Origin: Gnetum montanum
Lineage: Eukaryota > Streptophyta > Gnetopsida > Gnetales > Gnetaceae
Direction of reading: 5' to 3'
NCBI GenBank assembly: GCA_015680685.1
Contig: MNCI01022206.1
Coordinates: 373,934-437,933, forward strand
Length of the DNA stretch: 64,000 nucleotides
The position numbers and the translations under genes were made by a program. Position 1 is the stretch's first letter; every line of letters begins with the position of its first letter. The notes under the pieces were generated by a model. The model was not told the origin of the DNA, made no database searches, and saw nothing but the letters and a program-made list of their open reading frames with translations. Shown piece by piece: positions 23,001 through 34,599 of this stretch.

Positions 23001-25105
23001 CCACTATTGATCTTTTACAATAGAAAAATGTGTTTTTTTAAACATCATTAGGCCAAACCTAATAATCCTAGAAATAAGATGAAAAATGAGAAGAAGATTC
23101 TAAGAAAACTATCAAATATCTATCATGAAGAGTCTAAATAGAGGTCTTATCTATTTTATTTAAACTAAATTTAACTTGGAATTCTTTTCATTTTAAAGAT
23201 ACAAGCAAGGTTATATTAGAGAAAAAATTTGCAATATGAAATTTTTATGAAGTTTTATGAATCTAGATGGTTTCCCTAGTGGATTTAATTTTTTTAGAAT
23301 TATCATTCCCCCTAGGAATTCTAAATTTCCTACAACTTCTTCTACTAATGCTAAAATTTCTTTTTCTCTTGATGATGTAGATATATGTATTAATTCTCAT
23401 AATGCAAATTTATGAACTATAAGCAAAAATTTGTGATGCCCTTTTCTAGTGATGTTGATGTAAATAAAATGCCCGATTTTTTCTTCTAAATGATGTATAT
23501 AAGTTATAAATCCTATATCATGATATATGTTCATTCAAAATTTAGGTTACCTATTTTGTAATTAAAGCTTTGCTTCATATTTAAATAATGTGATATAAGA
23601 ATATAACATTCAATTCATTCATGTCAAGTACTATTCTTGTGTTTTTCTACTTATTGAGATAATTAATGCTTTGATGATGTCACATGCCCTAGGTATAGGG
23701 GTCATTTATACTAAAGCATACAATGTTGATTATTTGTAAATGGATACTAAATTCTAATACCCAATTTAAAGAATATTCTAAAGTTCCATGTTTTCTCAAG
23801 CTATTTAATCATCTATTAATTTTTTATAGAGTTGAATAGAAAATTGTTAGCATTCTTGATCCCATTAAACATATGGAATCTATTTCCATACCATTTGGTC
23901 TTCATAGTTTTTTTTTTATTAAAATCAATCTTTGTAGCTGTAAATATAAATTTATATTGCAAGTAAGCAAAAGCCTTATATTCATGCAATTACATATTAT
24001 AGTCTTCCTAATTCTTGAAACTTTTGGCATCTTGAAAGACATTTGTTTAATGTGTATCTCTTTTTTATTAATAAAAATAACACTAATAAAAAAGTATTGA
24101 AGTTAAGGATAGAAAAAATTAACCTAAAGTTGAAGATAAGAGAAATTGTGTCAACGTTAATAATGATCAACTAGTAATAAAGAAACCAAAGAAGATAAAA
24201 GATTTTACAAATATTTTTACTTATAGTAAAAGAAGTATTGATAATTCTAGTCAGATAGCTCATAAGATAAATTGTTTCTTATTTGACAAGAGTACTGTTA
24301 ACTTAAAGGTTAAAACTTATAGTACTGTTAACTTATAGTATTACATTACGTTGTTATGTGTTCGATTAGATGCAATTGGGATCTTAGGGATGTGCAATAA
24401 TAAACATGATATTTTATTACATTTTATCATATATTTTTAAAGATCTCATAGCCATGTGAGTACCATGATTATGCACACTAATCTTGTTGGATGATTTACA
24501 AAAGTGACTATTGAAACACCACTAAGAAAATTCATGTTGTAACTTGTTACCTTCACCACCCACCTTGAGGCAAGATTTTATTGGAAATCTAAGGTTTGTG
24601 ATCTATGAGCTATAATATTACATACTTTTAACTTTTTGGGGCTGAAAAATTCCTCATAAGTTGCTACTTCCTCACTTCACAATTGAAAAAAGGAGTGTCA
24701 TGTCTATATTTGGCCTTGGGAAGGCTAAAAATGCCTTGTGGACTACCAAATTTGGCATTTTCATGGGTTTAATGGTGCTTATGGCCTTAACTACACTCAA
24801 GCTACATATTTCCAATGTTGGAGTTGTTGGGTTTTCAATTTTCCTAGCAATGGCCCATGTAGTCACCATAATTCCCAACAGGTACAGCATGGCTAGCATA
24901 GTCATCACAAATTCAAAGTAATCTTCACATGGCCAGCACAGTCACCATATTTCCTAGAAAATTTCAAAAATGCTAGCATAGCTCTCCAAGGCTAGTGTAG
25001 TTGAGGTGAAGAGAGTGTAATCACAAAAGTGTATTTACTATTTTTAGTATCTGGAGTGGTTTTTATGGACCTGGGGTGTCAAAACTTACAACAAATGGAC
25101 ACATA
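23001..25105. other. Unassigned AT-rich DNA
   Basis: Short + strand frames exist at 23873-24100 and 24661-24921, but none shows a family motif or a plausible gene context. Around 24885-25010 a phrase of the form TGGCTAGCATAGTCATCA / TGGCCAGCACAGTCACCA recurs, suggesting repeat-derived sequence. No transposon edge could be fixed. Confidence 0.4.
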
Positions 25106-25762
25106 TGTTGGGAATTATGGCCTATTACACTTGTAAACAAATTTGTAGCCTAAAATCAACAACCTTGAAGCCTATAAAAGCCAAACTTAAACATGTTATT
25201 CAAGTCTCAACATTTTTGCAACCCAGCAACCTAGCAACATTTGCAACCTCAAGCATTTTGGACCCATTTTAGCATTTGTAATACTTTTGGAGCATAATGG
25301 TAACTACCTAAGCACCAAAGACTCTCAACATAGTACCGTTGTAACAAGAGTCAAGCACCACCATTTACACCACCAATAACCAAAATTGCAAATTCAAGTA
25401 AAAACTAGTAAGGAGTTGTTAGTGATTTGAGTTGGGAAGCACCTGGATCATGGAGTTTGACTATAAAATAAACCCACTAGCTTCAACAAGCTTTAAGCTT
25501 CATCCAAGAAAGCTTCTTGTGCATTTGAGTACACAATCTGTACTCCTTGAACTTTATACTTTAAGCATTTTGCTACTTTAACAAAGTTTATAGTTCATTT
25601 GTTGTGTAGAATCTACTTCAAGTTTTAATTTTTATGTTTATTTCTTCATTTGAATTTGCAATTTCATTTTTCTCAATTTACATTCTTTAAGTCCCTAGGT
25701 GGTTGACTAGACTATCTAGGGCACCTTGAATCCTCTTTCTCAGAGGCCCTTAGGATTCAACA
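25106..25762 (+). repeat. Probable copia 5' LTR
   Basis: It starts TGTTGGGAAT and ends ATTCAACA, a near-perfect inverted pair, with a TATA box at 25173-25180 (TATAAAAG). Directly after it comes ATCAAAGCTATTTCTG, resembling the tRNA-Met primer-binding site TATCAGAGC with the leading bases lost. No coding body or second LTR was found to the right, where 25763-25940 holds only ~180 bases of leader-like sequence. Confidence 0.5.
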
Positions 25763-25958
25763 TCAAAGCTATTTCTGCACTTAGGATTTGTGGTTTTTCT
25801 AGCGATTGAATTTTTCAAGTGCAACAATTATGACTAGTGGAACCAAGGTGTGGATGAGGAAAAGATTGAATACTTGGAAAATATGAATTTATCATATGAG
25901 CTTATTATGTTATGCATTATGATGGTAGTGTTGTAAACTCAAATATTGATGATACTAA

Positions 25959-26103
25959 CAATGAGGCATTAGCCTAGTGGTACAGGTTTGAGCCTACTAA
26001 CCCTAGGTCACAGGTTCAATTCTATTAAGTAGCAGGAAGTTATCAACTTCTATAAATCTTGGGATGTGCTTATGTTTCACTTATTTCAGGTTTTAACATT
26101 CCT
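25959..26103 (+). mobile_element. Complete tRNA-derived SINE with target duplication
   Basis: The 145-bp element carries an A box TAGCCTAGTGG (25970-25980) and a B box GGTTCAATTCT (26013-26023), 32 bases apart, i.e. an internal RNA polymerase III promoter. It is flanked by an 18-bp direct repeat, AAATATTGATGATACTAA at 25941-25958 and the same with one C/T change at 26104-26121. The 3' half matches the pair at 20690-21045. It has no long poly(A) tail. Confidence 0.82.
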
Positions 26104-26121
26104 AAATATTGATGATATTAA

Positions 26122-28469
26122 TTATGCTCATAGCATTATGCATAATAGGATCATAGGACTGCTTGGTATGATATGTGATATTGTGGTTGGTTATTTATGA
26201 TTATAATATTTTTCATGTTTAGGCTATAGGACTAGTTAACTTACCTTGTCGTGCATGTGTGATTTTTTGGATATGCTATAAATATGATGTGTAGCATGTA
26301 GATCTAATTGGCATTTTAACTAAATGCTTTGTGAGTGACATATAGTTCATGGATCTTATGATATTAGTTGGGACACAACAAACTTTATGAGAAATTTTAT
26401 AAAATAAAAATCAAAGTAAAAAAGCTAAATTTAATGTCATTTATATATAAATCATATTAATATGTTTCACCCTCCTCTTTCAGTTGCAATTGTGCTTATC
26501 TAGTTTCGTTAGAATTATCTTCTTACTTTGTTATCTTTTAACTCTTGATTAATTTCTGTGATTTTGGGAATACTGGAAAGCTTGTGCTAGGAAAGTAACT
26601 AATCAAGAGGTTCGATTCATGTTTTGTTAGAACCAAAATATTGTTTGGTTTATGTTGATGTTTTGAAATTTAAAAATTCATTGGGTATCGATGAGTGTCT
26701 TTACTTATATTCTATTTTTATGGTTTACTTTCATTTGCATGTTCATGAGGTTTAATTGGTAGGACACATAGGTATGCTTTCTTGTTATGATCATATGATG
26801 GGTGTTTCTAAGTTGTTTGGTCATTTTGTATTCTGAGGCTACGATGTATTTTGGTATTAGAAGGAGAAGTTTTTGGATTAGTATAACAATATGATTATGC
26901 TATAAGAAATTGTCAAATGGTATGGTTGGTATCTATGGTGAATTCTAGTAGTGTTCTATGTCTCTTATATTATATGTTGTCTATTCCTCCATGCTATTAT
27001 ATTGTGGTTAAAATCTATTTTATGAGGTAACTTATGATTAGGGTTCAACTCTTATGACCTATAGAATTTCCATTGTTTCTCCTTGAGGTTTGTTAGTTAA
27101 TATCAATGTTTCATAATTAACATATTACATAGTTAAAATTTTGTTGGGGCTGAATTTTGGAAAACTAGGATTGAATGCAAGACATCTCTAGATCATACTA
27201 GGATCATGTTAGAACTTAATCTAGGTCACAAGCTACAACTTGATAGCACTCAAGTGTTATGCAAATTTCATGGTTTTAAATGGTTGTGACTAGGTTGCAG
27301 TAAAAGTCATGAGCCTTAGGCAGGATTGTGAGGTAGTCATAGTTATATGCACAAGAAAGGACAACCACCTTGAGCCTACAATAGGGTAACAATGGCCTCA
27401 TGGATGATTTTTGGTCTTTTTTTTCCATTACAATATTAGTAGGAAGGAGGTTGCAGTCAACTCACAATGGATACCATGAGGCTAATGCAAGCTATGATTA
27501 AATCATGACCAATATAAGATTATGGAGTGTAAGAGGACTATGAGCTATGATAGAATTGTGAAAAAGTTAGAAAAGAAAATAGAAGTTGGAAAGATGGAAT
27601 GAATAGTTGACACTCAGAGAGAGCCTTAAGTTAGACTAGTGAACTTCCTAGAATGGGTGAAATGTATAGAATTCTAGTAGAGGTATTATTTGCAAGTATG
27701 TAGTATGATAGATGCTAGTATTCTAGATTGTGATTGGTTCATGTAGCATAAATTACTTATGAGCATTAGTGGAACTGACATAGTCCAAATTAATCCATTG
27801 TAACTAAGGTATGAATTATAGTGTATATATCATAAATTTCTTGTGATCATATAGCATATGAAGCTAACACAAGGATGAGAATTCGCTAATTATGAGGCAT
27901 CTTATGGAAGTTGGAATGACTCCTATTGTAATGCATCAATGAGGCTCCTATCTCAAACCTCATTTTAAGAGTGGGCGAGCTTATGCATGTTAGCTTGTAT
28001 AGTTGGTATATTATCTAGGAGCAACAATCATGCTTAAATATACCCTTTAGAAGGTTAGTGTCTTGGGGCTATAGATGAGACAACAGGAATTAGCACTTGT
28101 AGTGGATTAAGTAATGAAAACTAATAAAAGACATGTAGGCATAACTTAGAGTTTGAGTACACATGCCAATAATGACACTCTTACACTAAGAGTGGGTGTG
28201 TTGATTGCTACAAGAGTTTTCATGATTAAGCATAATCATATTGAGATCTCTTCGAGGCATAGATTATTATGTGGTGAGTTAGGAAAAGTTATGATGATTA
28301 TTCATATTTGGTATTGTGTGCAATTCTGATTAGGTTAAGTGTTATACTATGATTTGGTTAATTCTTGATTGAGAGTCATGCTTGATGGATGCTTAATTTA
28401 GTCTAGTCTAGAGGATAGATGCTTGGTGATGGTATGTGCTAGAAGATTGATGCTATGATGCATGCTTAC
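26122..28469. other. Unassigned DNA left of element B
   Basis: No convincing coding region. Around 26740-26890 a + strand translation (LVGHIGML.CYDHMMGVSKLF) is faintly like the zinc region of a retroelement integrase, too weak to call. The rest shows no LTR, SINE or LINE similarity that I can see. Confidence 0.35.
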
Positions 28470-28607
28470 ATGAGATGTACTAATTTTATTTTAGTTTACT
28501 CAATTATCCTCACACCTCTCCTCTAGCACAATAGCTACCTTCTTAATTATCAAGGAATATGTAAAGACTTCCACTTAGTCTTGTACTGATCTTCATTGAT
28601 TTAAGGT
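28470..28607 (+). repeat. Left part of a ~259-bp tandem repeat, interrupted by element B
   Basis: It aligns with 56300-56441 (GAGATGTACTAA, CACACCTCT, ACAATAGCTACCTT, CTTGTACT). The unit continues at 56178 on the far side of elements B and C, so these two places were adjacent before B inserted. Confidence 0.75.
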
Positions 28608-29468
28608 TGATAAAATCATTTTTTCCACAAGTGCAATATCATAACTACGATATCATAGGTTAAGCTACATCATCATTGATACAGTGTCTTAGGAGTTGTG
28701 TAGCTTATAAATACTGACACTTGGCTGCATAAGCAACAACAATTTTCTCCAATCCTTAACCAAGCTCTTATAGTTTCATTTTATAGTTTTAATGATAGTG
28801 TGAATGCCTACAGTGTGGTGTTAAGTAGTTGACTAGGGTCATTATTTCAAGTAAATTGTACTTGGGCATAGTTTATGATCAACAATAAATATGAAGACTA
28901 TATTACATCATTGTAGCATTTCTTAGTTCTTTTATTCTATTGTTTACTTAGCATAATGCTCTTATTTTCTTAGTTTAATCATGTACATTTTGAAGCACTT
29001 TACTTTTATGCTCTTTGGTTAAGCAGAATGGGTATGACCTATTTCAAGCATTTAAGTGTAATTATTTGGTAACCAAGTAGTGGTCTCACTTGATTCACTC
29101 AGTAGTGATTCCACTTGGTAATCCCAATGATAATTACATAAACCCAAGATAGGACTGGAAAATCAAGAATAGATACTCATTTCTATTATGATAGAATATA
29201 TTTACATTTCTATGTTAATTTGAGTTAGACTTTAATTTCCTTTTCAATCATGTTTATCACTAGGAGTAATGAGAGCCTTATAATATCATCTATCATCTAT
29301 CATATGCCTCATTGTGAAAAGATATAACTCAAAGTGAGAAGATAATGATTGCAAAATTAACGTAAACTTCTACCAAAATTGCATTGTCTATCCATGAATT
29401 ATAATATGGTCATGCATGAACACTTGTGACTTGTATGGTAGAGTGTTAGGATATGCTAGCACTCATCA
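28608..29468 (+). repeat. 5' LTR of element B
   Basis: 861 bp, from TGATAAAATCATTTTTT to CTCATCA. A TATA box (TATAAATA) is at 28706-28713. It contains the CTTGGTAATCCCAATGATAA module shared with the LTRs of A, C and F. Confidence 0.87.
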
Positions 29469-29487
29469 TTGGTGTTGTTGCCAGAGA
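29469..29487 (+). other. Primer-binding site of element B
   Basis: TTGGTGTTGTTGCCAGAGA follows the LTR directly; it is a mutated form of the tRNA-Asp complement TGGCGCCGTTGCCGGGGA. Confidence 0.8.
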
Positions 29488-29615
29488 TGTGTCAATGTGT
29501 GCTTAGTAGTTGATCTCTTAGAGTGTTTTGTATTAGAAATAACAAAATTTATTTTTCCCATCTTTAATCAAACTTAATAATACATATACATACACTTAAG
29601 CATCAATAATATAAC

Positions 29616-31960
29616 ATGGCTTCCACACTTATAGAAAAATCATCACTGGCAAAGGAAGTCCAAAGGAGCCATGATAGAATATATGATGAAGAGGACTTGA
29701 GTGCACTAATGCAAACAAGAATTACATATGCTCACACTGACTCATACTATCCTAATTTCACATTCATTCTTCACCAGGATGAACAACTTAGATGGAGAAA
29801 CTTGTAGGGCAACATAGTTCTACCACCAGAATGTTTCATGCAATTGATGTTTTAAGTAGCTATTATGAAGGCCAACCTAAGTTATGAACAAAAGAGCTAC
29901 CAAGTCACAAAGAACATGATAAGGCCATACTCACCAATAGAGACTCAGGAGAGAAGGGATGCCATCATGGAGACACAGCATGAACATGACAAAGGAAAGA
30001 AGGTACCTTAAATAATTGTCCTCAAAGAAATAAAAGATACTTTGCTTCAAGTTGAAAAGTTCTATCAAACTCATGGATCTCACTCCCACATACCAGTGAT
30101 ACATATTAAAGATCTATTCGACATGAAGTTAAACTCAACTCTGGTAGAAGAGCTTGGAAGGAATACATGAGAGCTTAGACATAGACAAAGCTCAAGGCCT
30201 AGAGCTTTTGTAGAAGTAAATGAGGATGAATCACAAAGTTACAAAAGGAGAACCAATTGGCATTATTCTTTAACTACCTCATCTTCCTTCTCATGCTCAT
30301 CTATGGAGTTTGACAAGAAGGAACATAGATCAAGAAACCATGATAGAGAAGGTCAAAGAGATTATGAGAGAGAGGAGTAGAGAAGAAGGTATCCTAGTGT
30401 CAAAGAGAATGATTATGAATGATGAAGGGATAGAAATAGGCATGAGGATAGATAATGTTATGGGCATTAGAGTGATCACTAATACAATAGAGCTTATGAA
30501 CCTAACAACTATGAAGAACCCCTATTAGCCACTGAAAGTATGATCAATATTAGATAAGCTATATATATTCCCAGTAGGCATGTTAGGGATAGTTGCATCA
30601 AGTAACTAAATATGGTCAATATACCTAAATTTGAAGGAGGATATAACACATATCCACAACACCATCTTCAAGAATTCCATGATGCTTGTGCCCTCCAAAA
30701 TATTGAAAGTGACTAGTAGAAATTAAATTTGTTTCCTAGAATACTCATCAAGGAGGCAAAGAGCTGGTACATGTCATTAGAATAAAAATTGATTAGAAGA
30801 TGTAGTAAGAGTGTCAAATTTAAGAGTTTCAAAATTATTTAAGAGTGTCAAACTTATTTAAGAGTGTCAAATTTGACAAAAAAAATCTAGGGATGGAAGC
30901 AAGGGATACATGAATCCCTTGATACAACAATGGGTAGATATTATTCTCTTTTGTATAGATGCCTAGGCCATGGATTCTCATAGAGGAAACAACTCTAACA
31001 CATTATTAATGGGTTAAGAAATAAAACTAGATAAATCCTTGGGGTCTATGCGCAAGTAAAATTATTAGAGATGACTACCCATCAAATCCAAAGATTAATA
31101 GACAAAGTGGCAAAAGAGGAAGGAGAGTAAAGAATAGAGAATCAACTGAAGAATATAACCAAGATCCATCAATCAAAAAATAGGATGTTTAAATGTGTGA
31201 CAAGTAGGAATAAGAAACCTTAAAAGATGTAATTTAGAAGAAAACTCTACCAATCCAGAAATCAGTTAATGATATAGCAACAAAGGTAGAGAAGATGAGA
31301 ATTTTGCGATAATTCTTAAGATAGTAGAAGAAAGGACTGACCAAGCATTCAATAAAGCCAAAGATAAGAAGATGAAAAGAGATCATGGAAGAGAAGGTTA
31401 GAAGCAAAAAGAAAATGTTTCTATAGTTGAAAAGTGTATTGAATCTAGTTCAAAAGAAGTGAAAGGATGCAAGGTATATTAGTATGGACATCTTAAGAGA
31501 TGTTGCCCTATTATGGTCCCCTTGCAAGAATCTAGGGCATATGCACTCAATCCTAGATTTGTTAAAAAGTAGATGCCAAGACAGTTATGTTATCCTTAGG
31601 GTAATCTTAGACAACCCTTCTAGCAAACCTACTACCAAAGTAAAGTCTATCCTCAACTACAGAACCAATACCAACTGTAGTGGTAATAGTCATAAGTAGG
31701 GGCATTGCCACTGCCAAGGTAACAATATCCATATAGGTAATTGGATCTTTATGGATATTATGTACAATGTCTAATCTCTCCAGGGAATACTTTAATTCAC
31801 ACTTCTCATTATTATCCACCTGAGTATCATAGGTCTACCACTTTAAGGATTGTTCCTAATCTCTACGTAGATCAACCAATAGCTAGTTCATCAAACGAAC
31901 CTTCTAATTCTTTATCACTAGTGTTAGCACTCATCATGCAAGGGGAGCTGCCATCCCAAC
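29616..31960 (+). pseudogene. gag: gag remnant of element B, with linker
   Basis: The frame starts at ATG 29616 (MASTLIEKSS) and shares YAHTDSYYPNFTFILHQDEQL with the N-terminal region of A and F (there YTHSDEYVPDFTFILHQNEQL). After a Ser/Arg/Glu-rich linker (30150-30500) the capsid core comes at 30600-31000: IPKFEGGYN, HHLQEFHDACALQNIESD, FPRILIKEAKSWYMSLE, GRYYSLLYRCLG. A charged coiled-coil-like segment (31050-31400) and a Tyr/Gln/Pro-poor remnant of the linker follow. B keeps TGG in AKSWYMS where A has a stop. About 15 stops and shifts are visible. No zinc knuckle. Confidence 0.82.
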
Positions 31961-32189
31961 CATAATATAAGAATGTGACAAGGGAAATAAATATATAAGG
32001 GGAGGTAATAATGAATGAACCTCCATCTAGGAAATATCCATTCTTCCAAACAAGTCTAGAAAGGGTTCAAAGGATGGGGACTCCATCTGCACATACTCTT
32101 CTAGGGAATACTAGGCTTCCATCTTCCACCAATCCAAATCTAATTGCTACCATACTAATCCAAACCATTATAGATTGGATAAAGGCATG

Positions 32190-32640
32190 AGCACTTCCCT
32201 AGAAAAGAATAAATTGAGGAAGTCCCTTAATGTATCTCTAAGAGTAGGTCACAAACCATGGAAAGCTTTATTGGATTCTTGGTCAGGAGTGAACTTAATC
32301 TCACAAGATATGTATAAGGCCTAGAATCTTCTGCCACTAAGGAAAAGCAATATCTAATTAGAGCTTGTAGATTAGTCAATCACTATCCCACTTGAATAGG
32401 TAAATGATGTAATCACCACCATAGTGGTTGGTCCTACCTTGCCAATTTCTTAGTAATACATGTGGGAAAAAATAACGAGATAATTTCCTATAATAATGGA
32501 AAGGGCATGGCTTAGCATTGTTGATGCTAAGCTTAGAATTAGAAATTTTTCCTTGGATATTTTCAAGGAAGATGAAGCTAGCATTATACAAAGACATAGA
32601 GTTCTATGTATTGCATACAATGATAATGGGTGCAACTATG
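32190..32640 (+). pseudogene. Retropepsin remnant of element B
   Basis: Aligned with A and F: KALLDSWSGVNLISQDMYKA covers the active site. The D-x-G triad is broken because the glycine is replaced by Trp; A has LLDFGS and F has FDLGS. RKSNI, SITIPLE and ERAWLSIVDAKL follow, corresponding to FPIIVGRAWLSIIDAK in F. Frameshifts occur near 32440. It would have been the aspartic protease of the Gag-Pol precursor. Confidence 0.8.
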
Positions 32641-32699
32641 TGTGAAGAATTTGGGTTGTTAAATAGGAAAAGAGCACAACATGCAACCAATGTGTAGAA

Positions 32700-33905
32700 G
32701 AAATATGTATGCAACCATGTCTATATGCAGCAGTCACTAAAGGAGAAGGCATCCAATGGTTGATTATTGATAAAGAGATAAAATCTGACATGGAATTAAG
32801 CAATCAGATCATAAGTGCCTATGTTGAGGAAATGAATAAGTTAGAACAATTAAGAAGGAAACACCCATATGCACATTCACACCAGGAAGATGATATTGAA
32901 TGGGGAAGACTAGAGATCCCAAGTAAGTTTGATCCAAAACAATTAGAATTAAAAGGCCTACTGGATGTGCTAGAATATGCCTTTCTAAATAACAAAAAAT
33001 TGGTAACCATCATCATGAACCTTAATAAATAACAAAAGAAGAGATTATTAGAAATAGTTAATAAATGGCCAACACCATTTGCATGGTCTTATGATGAGAT
33101 AACATGCACTAATCTACAAATATGTTAACGCCAAATATACACAAATCCAACTATAAAACCACACCATTGATCTAAGAGAAGGTTGAATCCTAAGCTTAAG
33201 AAAGTATTAAAATAGGAATTGGAAAAGTTATTAAAAGCATGATTCATCTATCCCATTGCAAATAGTGAACGAGCTAGCCCTTTGGTCATTATTTTGAAGA
33301 AGGATGGTAAGTGGAGATTATGTATTGTTATCTAGTTGTTGAACTTTGTGACATTCAAGGACCTTTTTATTCTACCATTTGTTAACCAGGTCCTCAATAC
33401 CATAGTAGGAAATTAGTACCATAGCTTTCTTGATAAGTACAATGGATATAACCAGATCCACATTACACTAGAAGACCAAGAAAAGACTAGGTTCATTAGT
33501 CCATGGGAAACATTTGCTTATAAGCAAATTTCTTTTTGCTTGTGCAACATGCTTGCTACTTTTTAGGGATTAGTACTTAGTATCTTCTAGAAATAAATTG
33601 GTAATCATGTAGAAGTATTTATGAATGATTTATCTACTTATGGACTAGATTTTAAACAATAATTGGACTGTTTAGAGTAGATATTAAAAAGATGTGTTGA
33701 AACCAATTTGGAGCTCAATTGGCAAAAAAGCCAGTTAATGGTCCAAGATGGAATCATTTTGGAATGTAAGGTATCACAAAAAGGAATAGCATAAGACCTA
33801 GAAAAGATAAGAGTCATTTAGAACATCACTGAGAGACCACAAACTATTAAGGAAGTTAAACCATTTCTAGGCCATACAAGATTTTCCCAAAGATTCATTA
33901 AAAAT
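32700..33905 (+). pseudogene. pol: Connector and reverse transcriptase remnant of element B
   Basis: The connector (32709-33032, open) has SAYVEEMNKLEQL, ELKGLLDVLEYAFLNNKKL, then the ITCTNLQIC tail, matching A and F. RT motifs follow: NPKLKKVL, FIYPIANSERASPLVIILKK, DGKWRLCIV, LLNFVTFKDLFILPFVNQVL, FLDKYNGYNQIHITLEDQ, then LCNMLATF and the catalytic box VEVFMNDLSTYG. FMDD has become FMND, which would abolish activity. Next to it KRCVETNLELNWQKSQLMV and KPFLGHTRFSQRFIKNISKI close the domain. In-frame stops are present, but motif order is complete. Confidence 0.88.
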
Positions 33906-34440
33906 ATTTCCAAAATAGCCAAGCCATTGGTAGAGTTAACCAAGAAGGATGCATCATTCCAGTGGATGAAGTAATGTGAGAAGGCATTTGAGTTAATAAA
34001 AACAAATTTAATAAAAACACAAATCCTTTGAGCTCTAGATTGGTTTGATCCCTTTCACATAATGATAGATGCTTCCAATTATGTACTAGGAATAGTACTA
34101 ATACAACTTGATGATGAAAAGAGGTCACACTACATACACTATGTGAATAGAAGCATCACCAAAGCATAAGTTAATTACATCACTACTGACAAAGGAGCTT
34201 ATAAATATGGTGTATGCATTAGAAAAATTTAGAAATTATGTGCTCAGGTACCCTATCTATGTCCACACAGACCATAGTAGAATTATATTTTTTATGAATA
34301 AACCAATGGTGAGCTCTGGGGGTGATAAAGTGGCTCATAATCTTACAAGAATTTGACATCACTATGATTGACAAGAAGAGAACAAAGAATGTTGTAGCAA
34401 ATCACTTTTCAAGACTAAGATGGGAATCACAGGAGCAAGA
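33906..34440 (+). pseudogene. RNase H remnant of element B
   Basis: KPLVELTKKDASFQWMK, CEKAFELIKTNLIKTQIL, then LDWFDPFHIMIDASNYVLGIVL (the catalytic Asp in IDAS is kept), SHYIHYVNRSITKA and NYITTDKG. The later part, with DLTSL-type frames and NVVANHFSRLRW (canonical VADHLSRLE), is frameshifted. Domain order RT-RNase H-INT is as in Ty3/gypsy. Confidence 0.82.
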
Positions 34441-34599
34441 AGAACCATTATCAAACTAGTTTCATGATGAGAACTTATTCATGAAAATGACAATGAATAT
34501 CGAGTTAATAGAGAAATCATGGATCATTAATTATATGACTTATCTTCTCACACAAAAGCTCCCTGTCAAGGGGAATAGAAAAAAAAAGAGAATTTTCTT

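Noticed and set aside
23240-24130. LINE ORF1 or DUF4283-type protein
   Set aside because: Hydrophobic frames without the expected Trp/Pro pattern; too weak to call.
24661-24921. Overlapping frames of ~80 codons on both strands as host genes
   Set aside because: No domain, no codon bias, no splice context; the region looks repeat-derived.
25970-26023. tRNA gene
   Set aside because: A and B boxes are present but the sequence cannot form a cloverleaf and is flanked by an 18-bp target duplication; it is a SINE.
26740-26890. Integrase zinc domain
   Set aside because: A faint H/C pattern only; no catalytic motifs follow.
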